Shown here: positions 7,796-16,614 of the stretch, in pieces
Layout of the letters: every line of letters begins with the position of its first letter
Numbering within the stretch: position 1 is the stretch's first letter
Assembly: GCF_015686695.1 (NCBI RefSeq)
Contig: NZ_JADPMR010000004.1
Span: forward strand, 620,001-684,000
DNA from: Vibrio nitrifigilis
GTDB taxonomy: Bacteria > Pseudomonadota > Gammaproteobacteria > Enterobacterales > Vibrionaceae
Reading direction: 5' to 3'
DNA length: 64,000 nt
Made by a program: the position numbers and the translations under genes
The notes under the pieces: generated by a model
The model's input: only the letters and a program-made list of their open reading frames with translations
Told to the model about the DNA's origin: nothing
Databases searched by the model: none

Positions 7796-9169
7796 ATGAA
7801 AGCATTTGTCGTAGCCGGCACAAACAGTGGATGTGGGAAGACCACTATCACATTAGGACTTCTTAAGGCACTTACGCAGCGTAAGCTTGCGGTGCAGCCA
7901 TATAAAGTCGGCCCAGATTATATCGATACTGCATGGCACACTAAGGTGTCTGGTGTAGCATCGCGCAATCTTGATGCCTTTATGTTATCCAGCAACACTT
8001 TACACCATGTATTTACCAGCCACACTCAGAAAGCAGATATCGCTGTAATTGAAGGCGTGATGGGGTTATACGACGGCTATGGTACCGATCCACACTATTG
8101 CAGTACGGCGGGACTGGCGCGAGATCTGCAGTTACCTGTTATTTTAGTTGTTGATGGCCGCGCAGTATCTACCTCAGCGGCAGCGACCGTGATGGGATTT
8201 CAACATTTTGACCCTGATTTAAATATCGCAGGCGTCATTTTCAATAACGTCAATTCTGAGAGTCATCTTGACCTCATTCGCCAAGCGGTTGAAAAATATT
8301 GTGACATTCCAGTTCTCGGTCGCTTACCCAAGTTGCCACAAATAGAGTTGCCTTCTCGGCATTTAGGTTTATTAACCGCTCAGGAGTCAGCCAAATTCGA
8401 TCCTCATTGGCAAACGTTAGGTGAGGCGATTGAAGAGCATATCGATATTGATGCATTGCTTCAGATGAGCGAACTTGATGCGACGTCGTATACGCCGCAG
8501 GCGATTCCATCTCCAGTAGAGACATCATGGGGAGCAGGGCTGCGTGTCGCCGTTGCTCTCGACAACGCGTTTAACTTCTATTACCAAGATAATTTAGATT
8601 TACTGAAAGCCAGTGGTTTGGACATCGTTCCTTTTAGCCCGTTGACTGACGCGTGTGTCCCTGATTGTGATTGTGTGTATATCGGCGGCGGGTACCCAGA
8701 ATCTTACGGTAAAGAGCTGGCTGCTAATCAAACCATGCGCAAATCACTGCAAGCACTTCATCGAGCGGGCACACCAATTTATGCCGAGTGTGGCGGTTTG
8801 ATGTATTTGGGCGATGCACTAACAGACACTGACGGCGAACGCCATGAAATGGTGGGCATTTTGTCGGGCGAGAGTCAGATGACCAAATCGCTCAAGCGCT
8901 TTGGTTATTGTTTTGCGCGGGCAACCCAAGACACCTTGTTAGTCTCTGAAAATCAGGTGTTACGTGGTCACGAATTTCATTACTCAGAATTTACTACTGA
9001 ATTAGATCCAGTCTTCGATATGACCAAAGAGCGCGATGGCGACATCATCGCTCAGTGGGGTGGTGGCTATCAAGTGGACAATACGTTCGCGACTTATTTA
9101 CATCTTCATTTTGCGCAGAATCCAGACATTCTACGTCATTGGTTAGCCATAGCGAGGCAAGCACAATGA
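7796..9169 (+). CDS. cbiA: Cobyrinic acid a,c-diamide synthase CbiA
   Basis: CbiA amidates the a and c carboxylates of (Co-)cobyrinic acid with glutamine and ATP. The N-terminal dethiobiotin-synthetase-like domain starts VVAGTNSGCGKTTITLGLL. The C-terminal GATase domain carries the cysteine in YAECGGLMYLG and a late histidine (HLHF). I start it at the ATG at 7796 (457 residues, MKAFVVAG) because family members begin right at the P-loop. The ATG at 7715 would read through the regulatory hairpin. It is first in the operon and overlaps cbiB by 4 bp (ATGA). Confidence 0.95.
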   Translation: MKAFVVAGTNSGCGKTTITLGLLKALTQRKLAVQPYKVGPDYIDTAWHTKVSGVASRNLDAFMLSSNTLHHVFTSHTQKADIAVIEGVMGLYDGYGTDPHYCSTAGLARDLQLPVILVVDGRAVSTSAAATVMGFQHFDPDLNIAGVIFNNVNSESHLDLIRQAVEKYCDIPVLGRLPKLPQIELPSRHLGLLTAQESAKFDPHWQTLGEAIEEHIDIDALLQMSELDATSYTPQAIPSPVETSWGAGLRVAVALDNAFNFYYQDNLDLLKASGLDIVPFSPLTDACVPDCDCVYIGGGYPESYGKELAANQTMRKSLQALHRAGTPIYAECGGLMYLGDALTDTDGERHEMVGILSGESQMTKSLKRFGYCFARATQDTLLVSENQVLRGHEFHYSEFTTELDPVFDMTKERDGDIIAQWGGGYQVDNTFATYLHLHFAQNPDILRHWLAIARQAQ

Positions 9170-10116
9170 GCCTATTTCTTATTTGGCTGGCATTTGTTGT
9201 CGATTGGCTGGTGGGTGATCCACCCAACTGGCCTCATCCGATTCGTTGGATCGGTTCATCGATCAGCCGTATGGAAAAAGGGTTACGTCGTCTAGGTGAA
9301 AAACCACAATGGCTGAAAATAGCGGGAGTTTTACTGTGGGTCGTAATTGTCGGCGGCAGTTATGTCGTGGTCGAAAGCATTTTGGTAGCAAGTTACCACT
9401 GGCACTGGACCATTGGTCGTGTGATTGAATTATGGCTGACCGTCACCGTTTTAGCCGGAAAATGCCTAAAAGATTGCGCGTTAGCGGTGATGAAGCCGCT
9501 TAAACAGCAAGATATTGGTGAGAGCCGCATTCAACTCTCATACATTGTTGGGCGTGATACCAGTCAACTTGAGGCGCCACAAATTACCCGAGCGACGGTT
9601 GAAACCGTTGCTGAAAACACCATTGATGGCGTCATTGCGCCACTGTTTTATCTTTTTATTGGCGGTGTGCCATTGGCTATGGCTTACAAAGCAGTCAATA
9701 CCCTCGATTCCATGGTGGGATACAAAAACGAGCGCTATCAAGATTTAGGATGGTTTTCAGCGAAAGCGGATGATCTGTTTAACTGGATTCCAGCCCGGTT
9801 AGGGTGGTTGTTATTTACTTTTGCCGCGTGGTGTTTACGTCTTGATTGGCAAAGTGCTCTGCACATTGGTTGGCGTGACCGCCGCCAGCATAAAAGCCCC
9901 AATGCAGCTTGGTCTGAAGCGACCGTCGCGGGTGCACTAGGCATTCAGCTAGGTGGCCCTAACCGTTATTTTGGCCAATGGGTCGAGAAACCTTGGCTGG
10001 GAGATAAAAAGCGTGAGATTACCCCAAACGACATCGTTCTCACCAATCGTATGATGTTCATTGCTTCAAGCGCTGCTTTAGTCCTGTTTACTGTTATTTA
10101 TTTGATGATTCATTAG
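9166..10116 (+). CDS. cbiB: Adenosylcobinamide-phosphate synthase CbiB
   Basis: A 316-residue integral inner-membrane protein that joins aminopropanol phosphate (from CobD) to adenosylcobyric acid. Family motifs are DWLVGDPPNWPHPIRWIGS near the N-terminus, TVAENTIDGVIAPLFY, and AYKAVNTLDSMVGYKNERY. Several hydrophobic segments include a strong C-terminal one (MFIASSAALVLFTVIYLMI). The start is the ATG overlapping the cbiA stop; an in-frame upstream start at 9055 lies inside cbiA and is not credible. Confidence 0.94.
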   Translation: MSLFLIWLAFVVDWLVGDPPNWPHPIRWIGSSISRMEKGLRRLGEKPQWLKIAGVLLWVVIVGGSYVVVESILVASYHWHWTIGRVIELWLTVTVLAGKCLKDCALAVMKPLKQQDIGESRIQLSYIVGRDTSQLEAPQITRATVETVAENTIDGVIAPLFYLFIGGVPLAMAYKAVNTLDSMVGYKNERYQDLGWFSAKADDLFNWIPARLGWLLFTFAAWCLRLDWQSALHIGWRDRRQHKSPNAAWSEATVAGALGIQLGGPNRYFGQWVEKPWLGDKKREITPNDIVLTNRMMFIASSAALVLFTVIYLMIH

Positions 10117-10124
10117 GAATTACT

Positions 10125-10778
10125 ATGACCTTTATCCAACAACCGCAACTGATTGAAAGTACGAGCTTTGAGATCATTGATGGCATTATCGCAGACGATT
10201 TTCCGAATTTTACCTATGAGAGTGAATTACAGAAAAAGATCATTACTCGTGCTATTCACACAACGGCGGATTTTGATTGGTTAGAGATATTAGCGTTTTC
10301 TTCGGATGTATTAGCAAAGTTGCAACACGCCATTCTATCGGGATGTACTCTGATTACCGATACCACGATGGCAATGTCGGGCATTAATAAACGACTTTTG
10401 AAGCAGTTTGGTTGTGAAATTGAGTGCTATATCGCTGATCCTGAAGTGGCGGAGCGTGCCAAAGCACAAGGCATGACTCGCTCTATGGTTGCCGTTGATA
10501 AGGCGGTAGAACTCGATGGTGAAAAAGTATTTGTGTTTGGCAATGCTCCAACAGCGCTGTTCCAATTGCTTAAACATCAAGGCCGTTTTGCCGAGGGGGA
10601 ATTACCTGTAGCGATTGGTGTGCCAGTGGGTTTTGTTGGCGCGGCGGAATCAAAACAAGCGTTACACGAAAGTGCCTTCCCACACATTGCTGCATTGGGC
10701 CGTAAAGGTGGCAGTAATGTCGCGGCTGCGATCATTAATGCAGTGTTGTATCACTTGCGTGACCAGCAAGATGCATAG
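10125..10778 (+). CDS. cbiC: Cobalt-precorrin-8 methylmutase CbiC
   Basis: A 217-residue CbiC/CobH enzyme that moves the C11 methyl to C12, giving cobyrinic acid. The active-site histidine is in TRAIHTTADFDW; TLITDTTMAMSGINKR and GVPVGFVGAAESKQAL are further family blocks. It starts 8 bp after cbiB with AGGAATTACT before the ATG. cbiD follows after 26 bp. Confidence 0.94.
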   Translation: MTFIQQPQLIESTSFEIIDGIIADDFPNFTYESELQKKIITRAIHTTADFDWLEILAFSSDVLAKLQHAILSGCTLITDTTMAMSGINKRLLKQFGCEIECYIADPEVAERAKAQGMTRSMVAVDKAVELDGEKVFVFGNAPTALFQLLKHQGRFAEGELPVAIGVPVGFVGAAESKQALHESAFPHIAALGRKGGSNVAAAIINAVLYHLRDQQDA

Positions 10779-10804
10779 TCATTACCAGATTTTAAGAGCA
10801 CTTA

Positions 10805-12016
10805 ATGATGGATAGTGAGCAAACGACAAATTCCCAAGCAATCCAAGATGGCCAAACTGAGAGAACGTCCATCGCTGGGCAAGTATCGCCCAGTGAGAAC
10901 GTGGTGTGGCATCGCGGAAAATCATACCGTAAGGGATACACTACCGGATCTTGCGCCACGGCAGCAGCAAAGGTGGCGGCTTTGATGGTGCGTCGGCAAC
11001 AACTGATTTATCAAGTCTCCATTGTTACTCCTTCCGGCGTAACGTTGAATTTGAACGTGGAAGACCCGTCAATTGAAGGTCAGGAGGCGGTCGCGGCTAT
11101 CCGCAAAGATGGTGGCGATGATGTGGATGCCACACACGACATGCTGATTTATGCGCGTGTGTCCTTGCAAGATGAGCATAACGATATCGTAATAACGGGT
11201 GGCCAAGGCGTTGGTGTCGTAACTCAAAAAGGCGTTGGTTTACCCATTGGCGAAGCGGCGATCAATAAAACGCCCCGCCATACCATAGAGCAAGAAGTCC
11301 GTGATGTGATTGGGCCGAATCAGGGCGCTGTGATCGAAATTTTTGCCCCAGAAGGGGAAGAACGCGCCCTTAAAACGTATAACGGCAAACTTGGCATTCA
11401 GGGTGGTATTTCCATTATTGGTACTACCGGTATTGTCACGCCAATGTCGGAAGAGAGCTGGAAACGATCACTGGCTATCGAGCTTGAACAAAAACGAGTG
11501 CAGGGTTTAGAGACTGTGATTTTTGTACCGGGTAATCATGGTGAGCGTTTTGTGACCGAACAGCTCCATATGAACGCTGATTGGGTGGTTAACATGAGTA
11601 ACTTTGTTGGCTATATGCTGCAAGAGGCGACCCGATTGCAATTTAAACGAGTTGTGATGGTGGGGCATTTAGGTAAGTTGATCAAAGTGGCTGCTGGCGT
11701 ATTTCATACCCATTCCCATGTCGCGGATGCCCGTATGGAAACGTTAGTAACTCACCTGGCATTGCTGGGAGCAGATAACACGCTGCTGCAAGCCGTATTT
11801 CGCTGTCCGACAACAGAAGCGGCAATGGAGCTCATCTCGGAGCAACATTTCGATTATGTCTACGATCATATTGCGCAAGCGATTGTTGAAAAAGTGCGTT
11901 ACATGCTGCGTTATGCCAATCAAGCCCCCCAATGCGATGTCGTACTGTTTTCTTACGATAATGTGGTGCTAGGCAGTAATCGTCCGCCACAAAAGATAGC
12001 TGAGGTAGACCAATGA
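10805..12016 (+). CDS. cbiD: Cobalt-precorrin-5B (C1)-methyltransferase CbiD
   Basis: CbiD methylates C1 of the contracted ring in the anaerobic route. The family start block YRKGYTTGSCATAAAKVAA appears only at residue 39, so there is an N-terminal extension of about 35 polar residues compared with usual CbiD. Other blocks are GGQGVGVVTQKGVGLPIGE, GKLGIQGGISIIGTTGIV and VGHLGKLIKVAAG. Two adjacent ATGs (10805, 10808) could start it. The extension is not obviously repeat-derived. The stop overlaps the cbiE start by 4 bp. Confidence 0.94.
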   Translation: MMDSEQTTNSQAIQDGQTERTSIAGQVSPSENVVWHRGKSYRKGYTTGSCATAAAKVAALMVRRQQLIYQVSIVTPSGVTLNLNVEDPSIEGQEAVAAIRKDGGDDVDATHDMLIYARVSLQDEHNDIVITGGQGVGVVTQKGVGLPIGEAAINKTPRHTIEQEVRDVIGPNQGAVIEIFAPEGEERALKTYNGKLGIQGGISIIGTTGIVTPMSEESWKRSLAIELEQKRVQGLETVIFVPGNHGERFVTEQLHMNADWVVNMSNFVGYMLQEATRLQFKRVVMVGHLGKLIKVAAGVFHTHSHVADARMETLVTHLALLGADNTLLQAVFRCPTTEAAMELISEQHFDYVYDHIAQAIVEKVRYMLRYANQAPQCDVVLFSYDNVVLGSNRPPQKIAEVDQ

Positions 12017-12636
12017 TCAGTGTGATTGGTATGGGGCCGGGTGATGAGCGTTTAATCAGTGTTGCAGCACAGCAACTCATCGAAAGTGCCGATATTTTAG
12101 TCGGTTGGCGCCGTCTACTGAGTCAGTTTGAACATCATCCTGCGCAAAAATACCAAATGGGCGTGGATATTGACGCCACATTGCAGTGGCTGAGAGAGCA
12201 GAATCAATCTCATGATAAACATACGCCTAACATTGTGGTATTGGCGTCGGGCGATCCGATGCTATTTGGTATCGGTAAGCGTATTGCAGAGGCCTTTGCG
12301 CCAGAAGAACGCCAGATAGTACCGGGGATCAGTTCGGTACAAACCTTATTTAGTGCTGTGGGGATTGATATGAATGATGTGTATATCACCAGCAGCCACG
12401 GCAAACAGCCCAATTTTGATTTTATCTTCCTGCACGACAAAGTGGCCTTGGTGACAGACAAAAAGATAGGTCCTTACCAAATCGCTCAACAACTTATCCA
12501 GCGCGGATTACATCGCACCCTGATTATCGGGGAAAATTTAGGTTATCCGCAGCAACAGATTTCTGTACTGGCTCCAGAGCAAGTACAAGCCGAATATGAA
12601 ATGAATGTGGTGGTAATACTCAATGAAAGACAGTGA
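12013..12636 (+). CDS. cbiE: Cobalt-precorrin-7 (C5)-methyltransferase CbiE
   Basis: A 207-residue tetrapyrrole methylase, the smaller half of what is the single protein CobL in aerobic producers. It begins ISVIGMGPGDERLISVAA and has VVLASGDPMLFGIGKRI and IVPGISSVQTLFSAVG. It methylates C5 of cobalt-precorrin-7. The start overlaps cbiD, and the 3' end overlaps the cbiT start by 14 bp. Confidence 0.94.
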   Translation: MISVIGMGPGDERLISVAAQQLIESADILVGWRRLLSQFEHHPAQKYQMGVDIDATLQWLREQNQSHDKHTPNIVVLASGDPMLFGIGKRIAEAFAPEERQIVPGISSVQTLFSAVGIDMNDVYITSSHGKQPNFDFIFLHDKVALVTDKKIGPYQIAQQLIQRGLHRTLIIGENLGYPQQQISVLAPEQVQAEYEMNVVVILNERQ

Positions 12637-13189
12637 ATTTTTACGAGGCGAAAGTGTTCCTATGACTAAACGTGAAGTGAGGTCTGTGGTGTTAGAACGC
12701 CTTGAGTTGCATCGCGCCAGTCGCTTTGTTGATGTGGGGGCGGGTACTGGGAGTGTTGCTATTGAAGCGGCTATTCGCCATCCCAATCTCAATATCTTAG
12801 CCATTGAGAAAAAACCTCAGGCATTAGATTTAATTAACGATAACTGCCGTAAATTTGGCTGTGAACAAATTCGCATCGTAAATGAAACTGCACCGTGTGA
12901 AATCACCGGGCATGTGGACGCGATTTTTATCGGTGGCAGTGGCGGTAATTTAACCGACATTATCGATTGGGCACTTGAACACTTGGTGGCGAATGGACGT
13001 TTGGTGTTGAGCTTCATTCTACAAGATAACCTTAGCGAGGCTTTGCAACATATTGAGCAATGCGAGGTGCACGATGTGGAATGTGTGCAGCTATTGGTAT
13101 CGAACAAAGCAAAATTAGGTAAGGGGTATTACTTCAAACCGAATAACCCGACCTTTGTTCTGTCATGTCAAAAAGGCAAGGGAGAATAA
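12623..13189 (+). CDS. cbiT: Cobalt-precorrin-6B (C15)-methyltransferase, decarboxylating, CbiT
   Basis: A 188-residue class I SAM methyltransferase: MTKREVRSVVLERL, then the SAM loop FVDVGAGTGSVAIEAA, the acidic ribose-binding IAIEKKPQA, and IFIGGSGGNL. It methylates C15 and decarboxylates the C12 side chain, working with CbiE, which it overlaps. Residues 1-12 precede the usual MTKREVR start; an ATG at 12662 is an alternative start nearer the family norm, but the upstream start overlaps cbiE and fits coupling. Confidence 0.93.
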   Translation: MKDSEFLRGESVPMTKREVRSVVLERLELHRASRFVDVGAGTGSVAIEAAIRHPNLNILAIEKKPQALDLINDNCRKFGCEQIRIVNETAPCEITGHVDAIFIGGSGGNLTDIIDWALEHLVANGRLVLSFILQDNLSEALQHIEQCEVHDVECVQLLVSNKAKLGKGYYFKPNNPTFVLSCQKGKGE

Positions 13190-13191
13190 CC

Positions 13192-13950
13192 ATGTTCGAT
13201 GCATCTCTAGTCTATTTTGTTGGCGCGGGGCCTGGTGATCCAGAGTTAATTACTCTAAAAGGCTACAAAATTCTTAGCCAAGCCGATGTGGTGATTTACG
13301 CAGGTTCTCTCATCAATAAAGAGCTCCTAGAATATTGTAAAGACGGGGCAGAGTGTCATGACAGTGCTTACCTGCACTTAGATCAAATCACGGAGTTAAT
13401 GGTAAACGGTGTCAAAAATGGCAAGCTGGTGGTGCGATTGCAAACCGGCGATTTGTCCCTGTATGGCTCCATTCGTGAACAAGGTGAAGAGCTAGCAAAA
13501 CACAACATCGGATTTCGCTCAGTAGCGGGTGTGTCCTCGTTCCTTGGCGCCGCTTCCGAATTGGGTATTGAATACACAGTACCTGAAGTTTCGCAAAGCT
13601 TGGTGATCACGCGTATGGCGGGTCGCACGCCAACACCAGAACTAGAATCGATTGAACGTTTTGCCGCGCACCAAACCTCGATGGCGATCTTTTTGTCTGT
13701 CCAAGGCATCAATCAGGTCATCGCGCAGCTTAGCAAAGGCGGGTATCCCGACGATACCCCCGTCGCGGTCGTCTACAAAGCCACGTGGGAAGATTGCCAG
13801 ATTATTCGCGGTGATTTAACAACGATTGCCGACAAAGTCACTAAGGCGGGCATTCGTAAAACAGCGCTGATCCTTGTCGGGAAATTCCTCGGGGAAGAGT
13901 ATCACTACTCAAAACTGTATGACGCGGAATTCAGTCATGAGTATCGTTGA
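13192..13950 (+). CDS. cbiF: Cobalt-precorrin-4 (C11)-methyltransferase CbiF
   Basis: A 252-residue methylase: VYFVGAGPGDPELITLKGY, VVIYAGSLIN, VRLQTGDLSLYGSIREQ and VAGVSSFLGAASELG. It methylates C11 of cobalt-precorrin-4. I start it at the ATG at 13192, two bases after the cbiT stop and preceded by GGGAG. The GTG/TTG option at 13165 would overlap cbiT and add nine unconserved residues. The 3' end overlaps cbiG by 14 bp. Confidence 0.94.
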   Translation: MFDASLVYFVGAGPGDPELITLKGYKILSQADVVIYAGSLINKELLEYCKDGAECHDSAYLHLDQITELMVNGVKNGKLVVRLQTGDLSLYGSIREQGEELAKHNIGFRSVAGVSSFLGAASELGIEYTVPEVSQSLVITRMAGRTPTPELESIERFAAHQTSMAIFLSVQGINQVIAQLSKGGYPDDTPVAVVYKATWEDCQIIRGDLTTIADKVTKAGIRKTALILVGKFLGEEYHYSKLYDAEFSHEYR

Positions 13951-15022
13951 TCCCGCGCGAGTGTCTCTATTTTCAATCACTCCTGGTGGGCAGGTGTTGG
14001 CCAACAAGATCCATGCATTGTGGCCGGTCACTTGCTACTGCGCGGAAAAATATCAAAAAGATCATTTTAGGGCCTTTGAAGGCTCGTTTGCGAACTCGTT
14101 ACGCCAAGCTTTTTCTCGTGATGAAGCGATTATTGTCATCGGTGCTTGTGGCATTGTCGTGCGCACTATTGCGCCTTTAGTACAAGACAAACTCCATGAC
14201 CCTGCGGTATTGGTGATGGATGAAAAAGCGCAGCACGTAATCAGCTTACTTTCTGGGCATATTGGCGGGGCAAATCAACTGGCTTGTCAATTAGCTGCTC
14301 GTGTTGGAGCCACTCCGGTCATTACCACGGCGACTGATGTCAATCAGGTGTGCGCGATTGATGTGTTAGCCAAGCGAGTCAACGGGACGATAGAGCATTT
14401 CCGAGACGCAATTAAAACGCTGAATCAGGCGTTAGTGAGTGGTGAAAGCGTCGGCTTGTACTGCGATCCCGATACATTGGAGTTAACTGGAATCGACCTC
14501 GCTAACGAGGACACACGCGGTATCGAGCTGCTATCGCTGGAGCAACTTGAGCGGCATGATTGTCAGTATGTGATTGAATTATCGATGAAACCAGATGTTC
14601 ATAATTGGCATGCGGAAACGTTTCATTTGGTGCCACGCTGTATTGTTGTCGGCATGGGATGCCGTAAAGATCTTCAACCGCACCTGATGACGCAAACATT
14701 TTCAGCGCTATTGGATGCGCATCATTGGCACCCATTGGCCGTGACACAATTTGCCAGTATTGACGTTAAGCGCAATGAAACCGCCATGCTTAATTTAGCC
14801 GAGCAATACCAAGCGCCAATTGAATTTTTCAGCGCGAATGAGCTTTCTGCATCTGGCTGGCGTGGGCCCGAATCCGAATTCGTTAGAAAAACCGTGGGGG
14901 TTGGCGCCGTTTCTCAACCTGCTGCATGGCTGCTTAGCCAAGGGAATTTAATTGGAGAAACGGTGAAACAGCAAGGCATGACCTTTACCTTTGGAGTACA
15001 AAAAATATGTTATACGTCGTAG
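13937..15022 (+). CDS. cbiG: Cobalt-precorrin-5A hydrolase CbiG
   Basis: CbiG opens the delta-lactone of cobalt-precorrin-5A and expels acetaldehyde. Seen: VSLFSITPGGQVLANKI, IVIGACGIVVRTIAPL, the central LLSGHIGGANQLACQLA, PVITTATDV, and the C-terminal domain with VVGMGCRKD and SIDVKRNETAML. The start at 13937 (MSIVDP) matches the family. Around residues 190-196 the sequence NEDTRGI is encoded by an exact copy of the dispersed GGACACACGCGGTA repeat. It overlaps cbiH by 16 bp. Confidence 0.93.
   Translation: MSIVDPARVSLFSITPGGQVLANKIHALWPVTCYCAEKYQKDHFRAFEGSFANSLRQAFSRDEAIIVIGACGIVVRTIAPLVQDKLHDPAVLVMDEKAQHVISLLSGHIGGANQLACQLAARVGATPVITTATDVNQVCAIDVLAKRVNGTIEHFRDAIKTLNQALVSGESVGLYCDPDTLELTGIDLANEDTRGIELLSLEQLERHDCQYVIELSMKPDVHNWHAETFHLVPRCIVVGMGCRKDLQPHLMTQTFSALLDAHHWHPLAVTQFASIDVKRNETAMLNLAEQYQAPIEFFSANELSASGWRGPESEFVRKTVGVGAVSQPAAWLLSQGNLIGETVKQQGMTFTFGVQKICYTS
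14507..14523 (+). repeat. GGACA-type repeat inside cbiG
   Basis: GAGGACACACGCGGTAT within the cbiG reading frame contains the same 14-mer as the intergenic copy at 7318. It is preceded by CTAAC as at 24425 and 7340. It encodes EDTRGI in a segment between the N-terminal and C-terminal CbiG domains where length variation is probably tolerated. Confidence 0.55.
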
Positions 15023-15732
15023 GCATAGGCCCTGGTGGCTTGGACATGATGACTTTTGAAGCGCGTCGCGCCATTGAAGAGTCTGATGTGATTGTCGGCT
15101 ACAAAACTTACACCCATTTGATGAAAGCGATCATCGGCGATAAAACCGTGATCAAAACAGGAATGTGTAAAGAGATTGAGCGTTGCACAACGGCACTGGA
15201 ATTGGCTCAGGAAGGTAAAAATGTTGCGATAATCAGCAGCGGTGATGCCGGTATTTACGGCATGGCGGGGCTGATTTTAGAGATGGTTACTCAGCAAAAA
15301 TGGGATGTGGAAGTTAAGGTGATTCCTGGTATGACCGCTAGTATCGCAGCAGGCTCCGTCTTGGGTGCACCGCTGATGCACGATTTTTGTCATATCAGTT
15401 TGAGTGACTTGCTGACGCCATGGGAAGTGATAGAAAAACGAATCAAAGCGGCAGCAGAAGCAGATTTTGTCGTCTGTTTTTACAACCCACGTAGCCGTGG
15501 TCGTGAAGGTCATTTAAAACGTGCATTTGAATTAATGGCGCCCTTTACGGATCCAAAAACACCGGTAGGGATCGTTAAAGAAGCAGGGCGTCGTAAACAA
15601 GAAAAATGGATTACTACGTTTGCAGAAATGGATTTTGAACTAGTCGATATGCGCACTTTAGTGATCGTCGGTAATCGCTCAACCTACATAGAAAATGGAT
15701 TAATGGTGACGCCACGAGGATACCAATTGTGA
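15007..15732 (+). CDS. cbiH: Cobalt-precorrin-3 (C17)-methyltransferase CbiH
   Basis: A 241-residue methylase that methylates C17 and contracts the ring. Motifs: LYVVGIGPGGLDMMTFEA, VGYKTYTHLM, GKNVAIISSGDAGIYGMAG, VIPGMTASIAAGSVLGAPL, and FVVCFYNPRSRGREGHL. No ferredoxin-like extension is present. It starts inside the end of cbiG and its TGA overlaps the cbiJ GTG start. Confidence 0.94.
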   Translation: MLYVVGIGPGGLDMMTFEARRAIEESDVIVGYKTYTHLMKAIIGDKTVIKTGMCKEIERCTTALELAQEGKNVAIISSGDAGIYGMAGLILEMVTQQKWDVEVKVIPGMTASIAAGSVLGAPLMHDFCHISLSDLLTPWEVIEKRIKAAAEADFVVCFYNPRSRGREGHLKRAFELMAPFTDPKTPVGIVKEAGRRKQEKWITTFAEMDFELVDMRTLVIVGNRSTYIENGLMVTPRGYQL

Positions 15733-16607
15733 GTAATGACGGGCCTTGCCAAGCGATGGTTAGCGCGACTGTCCCGCTAAGCGCTTCTACCACGGAGGCT
15801 GATTTAAACGTGTGTGTCCCCGTAAAAAATGGTCGTGTGTTGGTGTTTGGCGGAACGTCGGATTCCATGGCGCTGTGTGGTGAGTTGGAAAAGGCTGAGG
15901 TGAATTACAGCTTTTCAGTTGCTACAGAGGCTGGGCGGCAGATGGCGCAGGGCATTAAAGGTGAACTACTGGTCGGGCGTATGGATGTCGAGCAAATGCG
16001 TCACTGGATGCAGGATAATCGTATTTCATTGGTGATAGATGCTGCCCATCCTTATGCGCAAGAACTGCGGCAAAATGTGATGACTGCGTGTCATGCTATC
16101 AATCTTCCATTAGTGCGTTTTGAACGTAAAAGTGAGTCGTTTACTCATCCGTTATTAATCGATGCGACCTCGGTGGATGATGCTTGCAAGAAAATCAAGC
16201 AAAACGGATGGCACAAAGTGATGCTAACCACTGGTAGTAAAGACTTAGCCACGTTTTGTGAGCAGTTACCCGAGCAACATCTTATCGCGCGTGTCCTGCC
16301 AACGGCAGACGTGTTGGCTCAGTGTGAAGCGTTGGGGTTGGGCATTGATCATATTGTGGCGATGAAAGGCCCGTTTAGTCGAGCGCTTAATCAGGCGTTA
16401 TATGCGTCATTGTTGCCTGATGTAATGGTGACTAAAGAGTCCGGCCATGCCGGAGGATTTCTCGATAAAGTCCAGCCCTGCGTGGAGCAAGGCATTCCAT
16501 GTATTGTTATTTCTCGCCCTAAACCCGTGTTGGTGGGCGAGTATTGTAAAATTATTCAAGACATTACCGCGTGTAGCGAATGGCTACAGCGTGGCATCGA
16601 CAATTAG
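15729..16607 (+). CDS. cbiJ: Cobalt-precorrin-6A reductase CbiJ with a repeat-derived N-terminal extension
   Basis: CbiJ reduces cobalt-precorrin-6A with NAD(P)H. The core starts at residue ~35 with GRVLVFGGTSDSMALCGEL and includes VIDAAHPYAQEL, MLTTGSKDLATF, AMKGPFSRALN and TKESGHAGGFLDKV. Usual family members begin at this first block. Here a GTG start overlapping the cbiH stop gives about 35 extra residues, encoded by DNA holding two GGACA-type repeats (15760-15822). The extension has no recognisable fold. A start nearer the core is possible, but no good RBS was seen there. Confidence 0.9.
   Translation: MSNDGPCQAMVSATVPLSASTTEADLNVCVPVKNGRVLVFGGTSDSMALCGELEKAEVNYSFSVATEAGRQMAQGIKGELLVGRMDVEQMRHWMQDNRISLVIDAAHPYAQELRQNVMTACHAINLPLVRFERKSESFTHPLLIDATSVDDACKKIKQNGWHKVMLTTGSKDLATFCEQLPEQHLIARVLPTADVLAQCEALGLGIDHIVAMKGPFSRALNQALYASLLPDVMVTKESGHAGGFLDKVQPCVEQGIPCIVISRPKPVLVGEYCKIIQDITACSEWLQRGIDN
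15760..15822 (-). repeat. Two GGACA-type repeats forming the 5' part of cbiJ
   Basis: On the minus strand CGGGGACACACACGTTTAAA (15803-15822) is followed by CGGGACAGTCGCGCTAA (15760-15776). Their order and sequence match the last two unit types in the 4125-4201 and 1470-1534 arrays. A small GC-rich inverted repeat (AGCGCT region) lies between them, as in the 4125 array. They are translated as part of residues ~11-32 of CbiJ. Confidence 0.65.
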
Positions 16608-16614
16608 GACCGAT

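Noticed and set aside
11150..11170. GGACACACGCGC-like match inside cbiD
   Set aside because: Lacks the flanking TTAA or CTAACGA context; the encoded residues look ordinary for the protein.
13530..13550. GGACACAC-like match inside cbiF
   Set aside because: It encodes the conserved GVSSF motif of CbiF, so the match follows from protein constraint.
16288..16300. GTGTCCTGCC within cbiJ core
   Set aside because: Encodes the conserved ARVLPT segment; probably chance.
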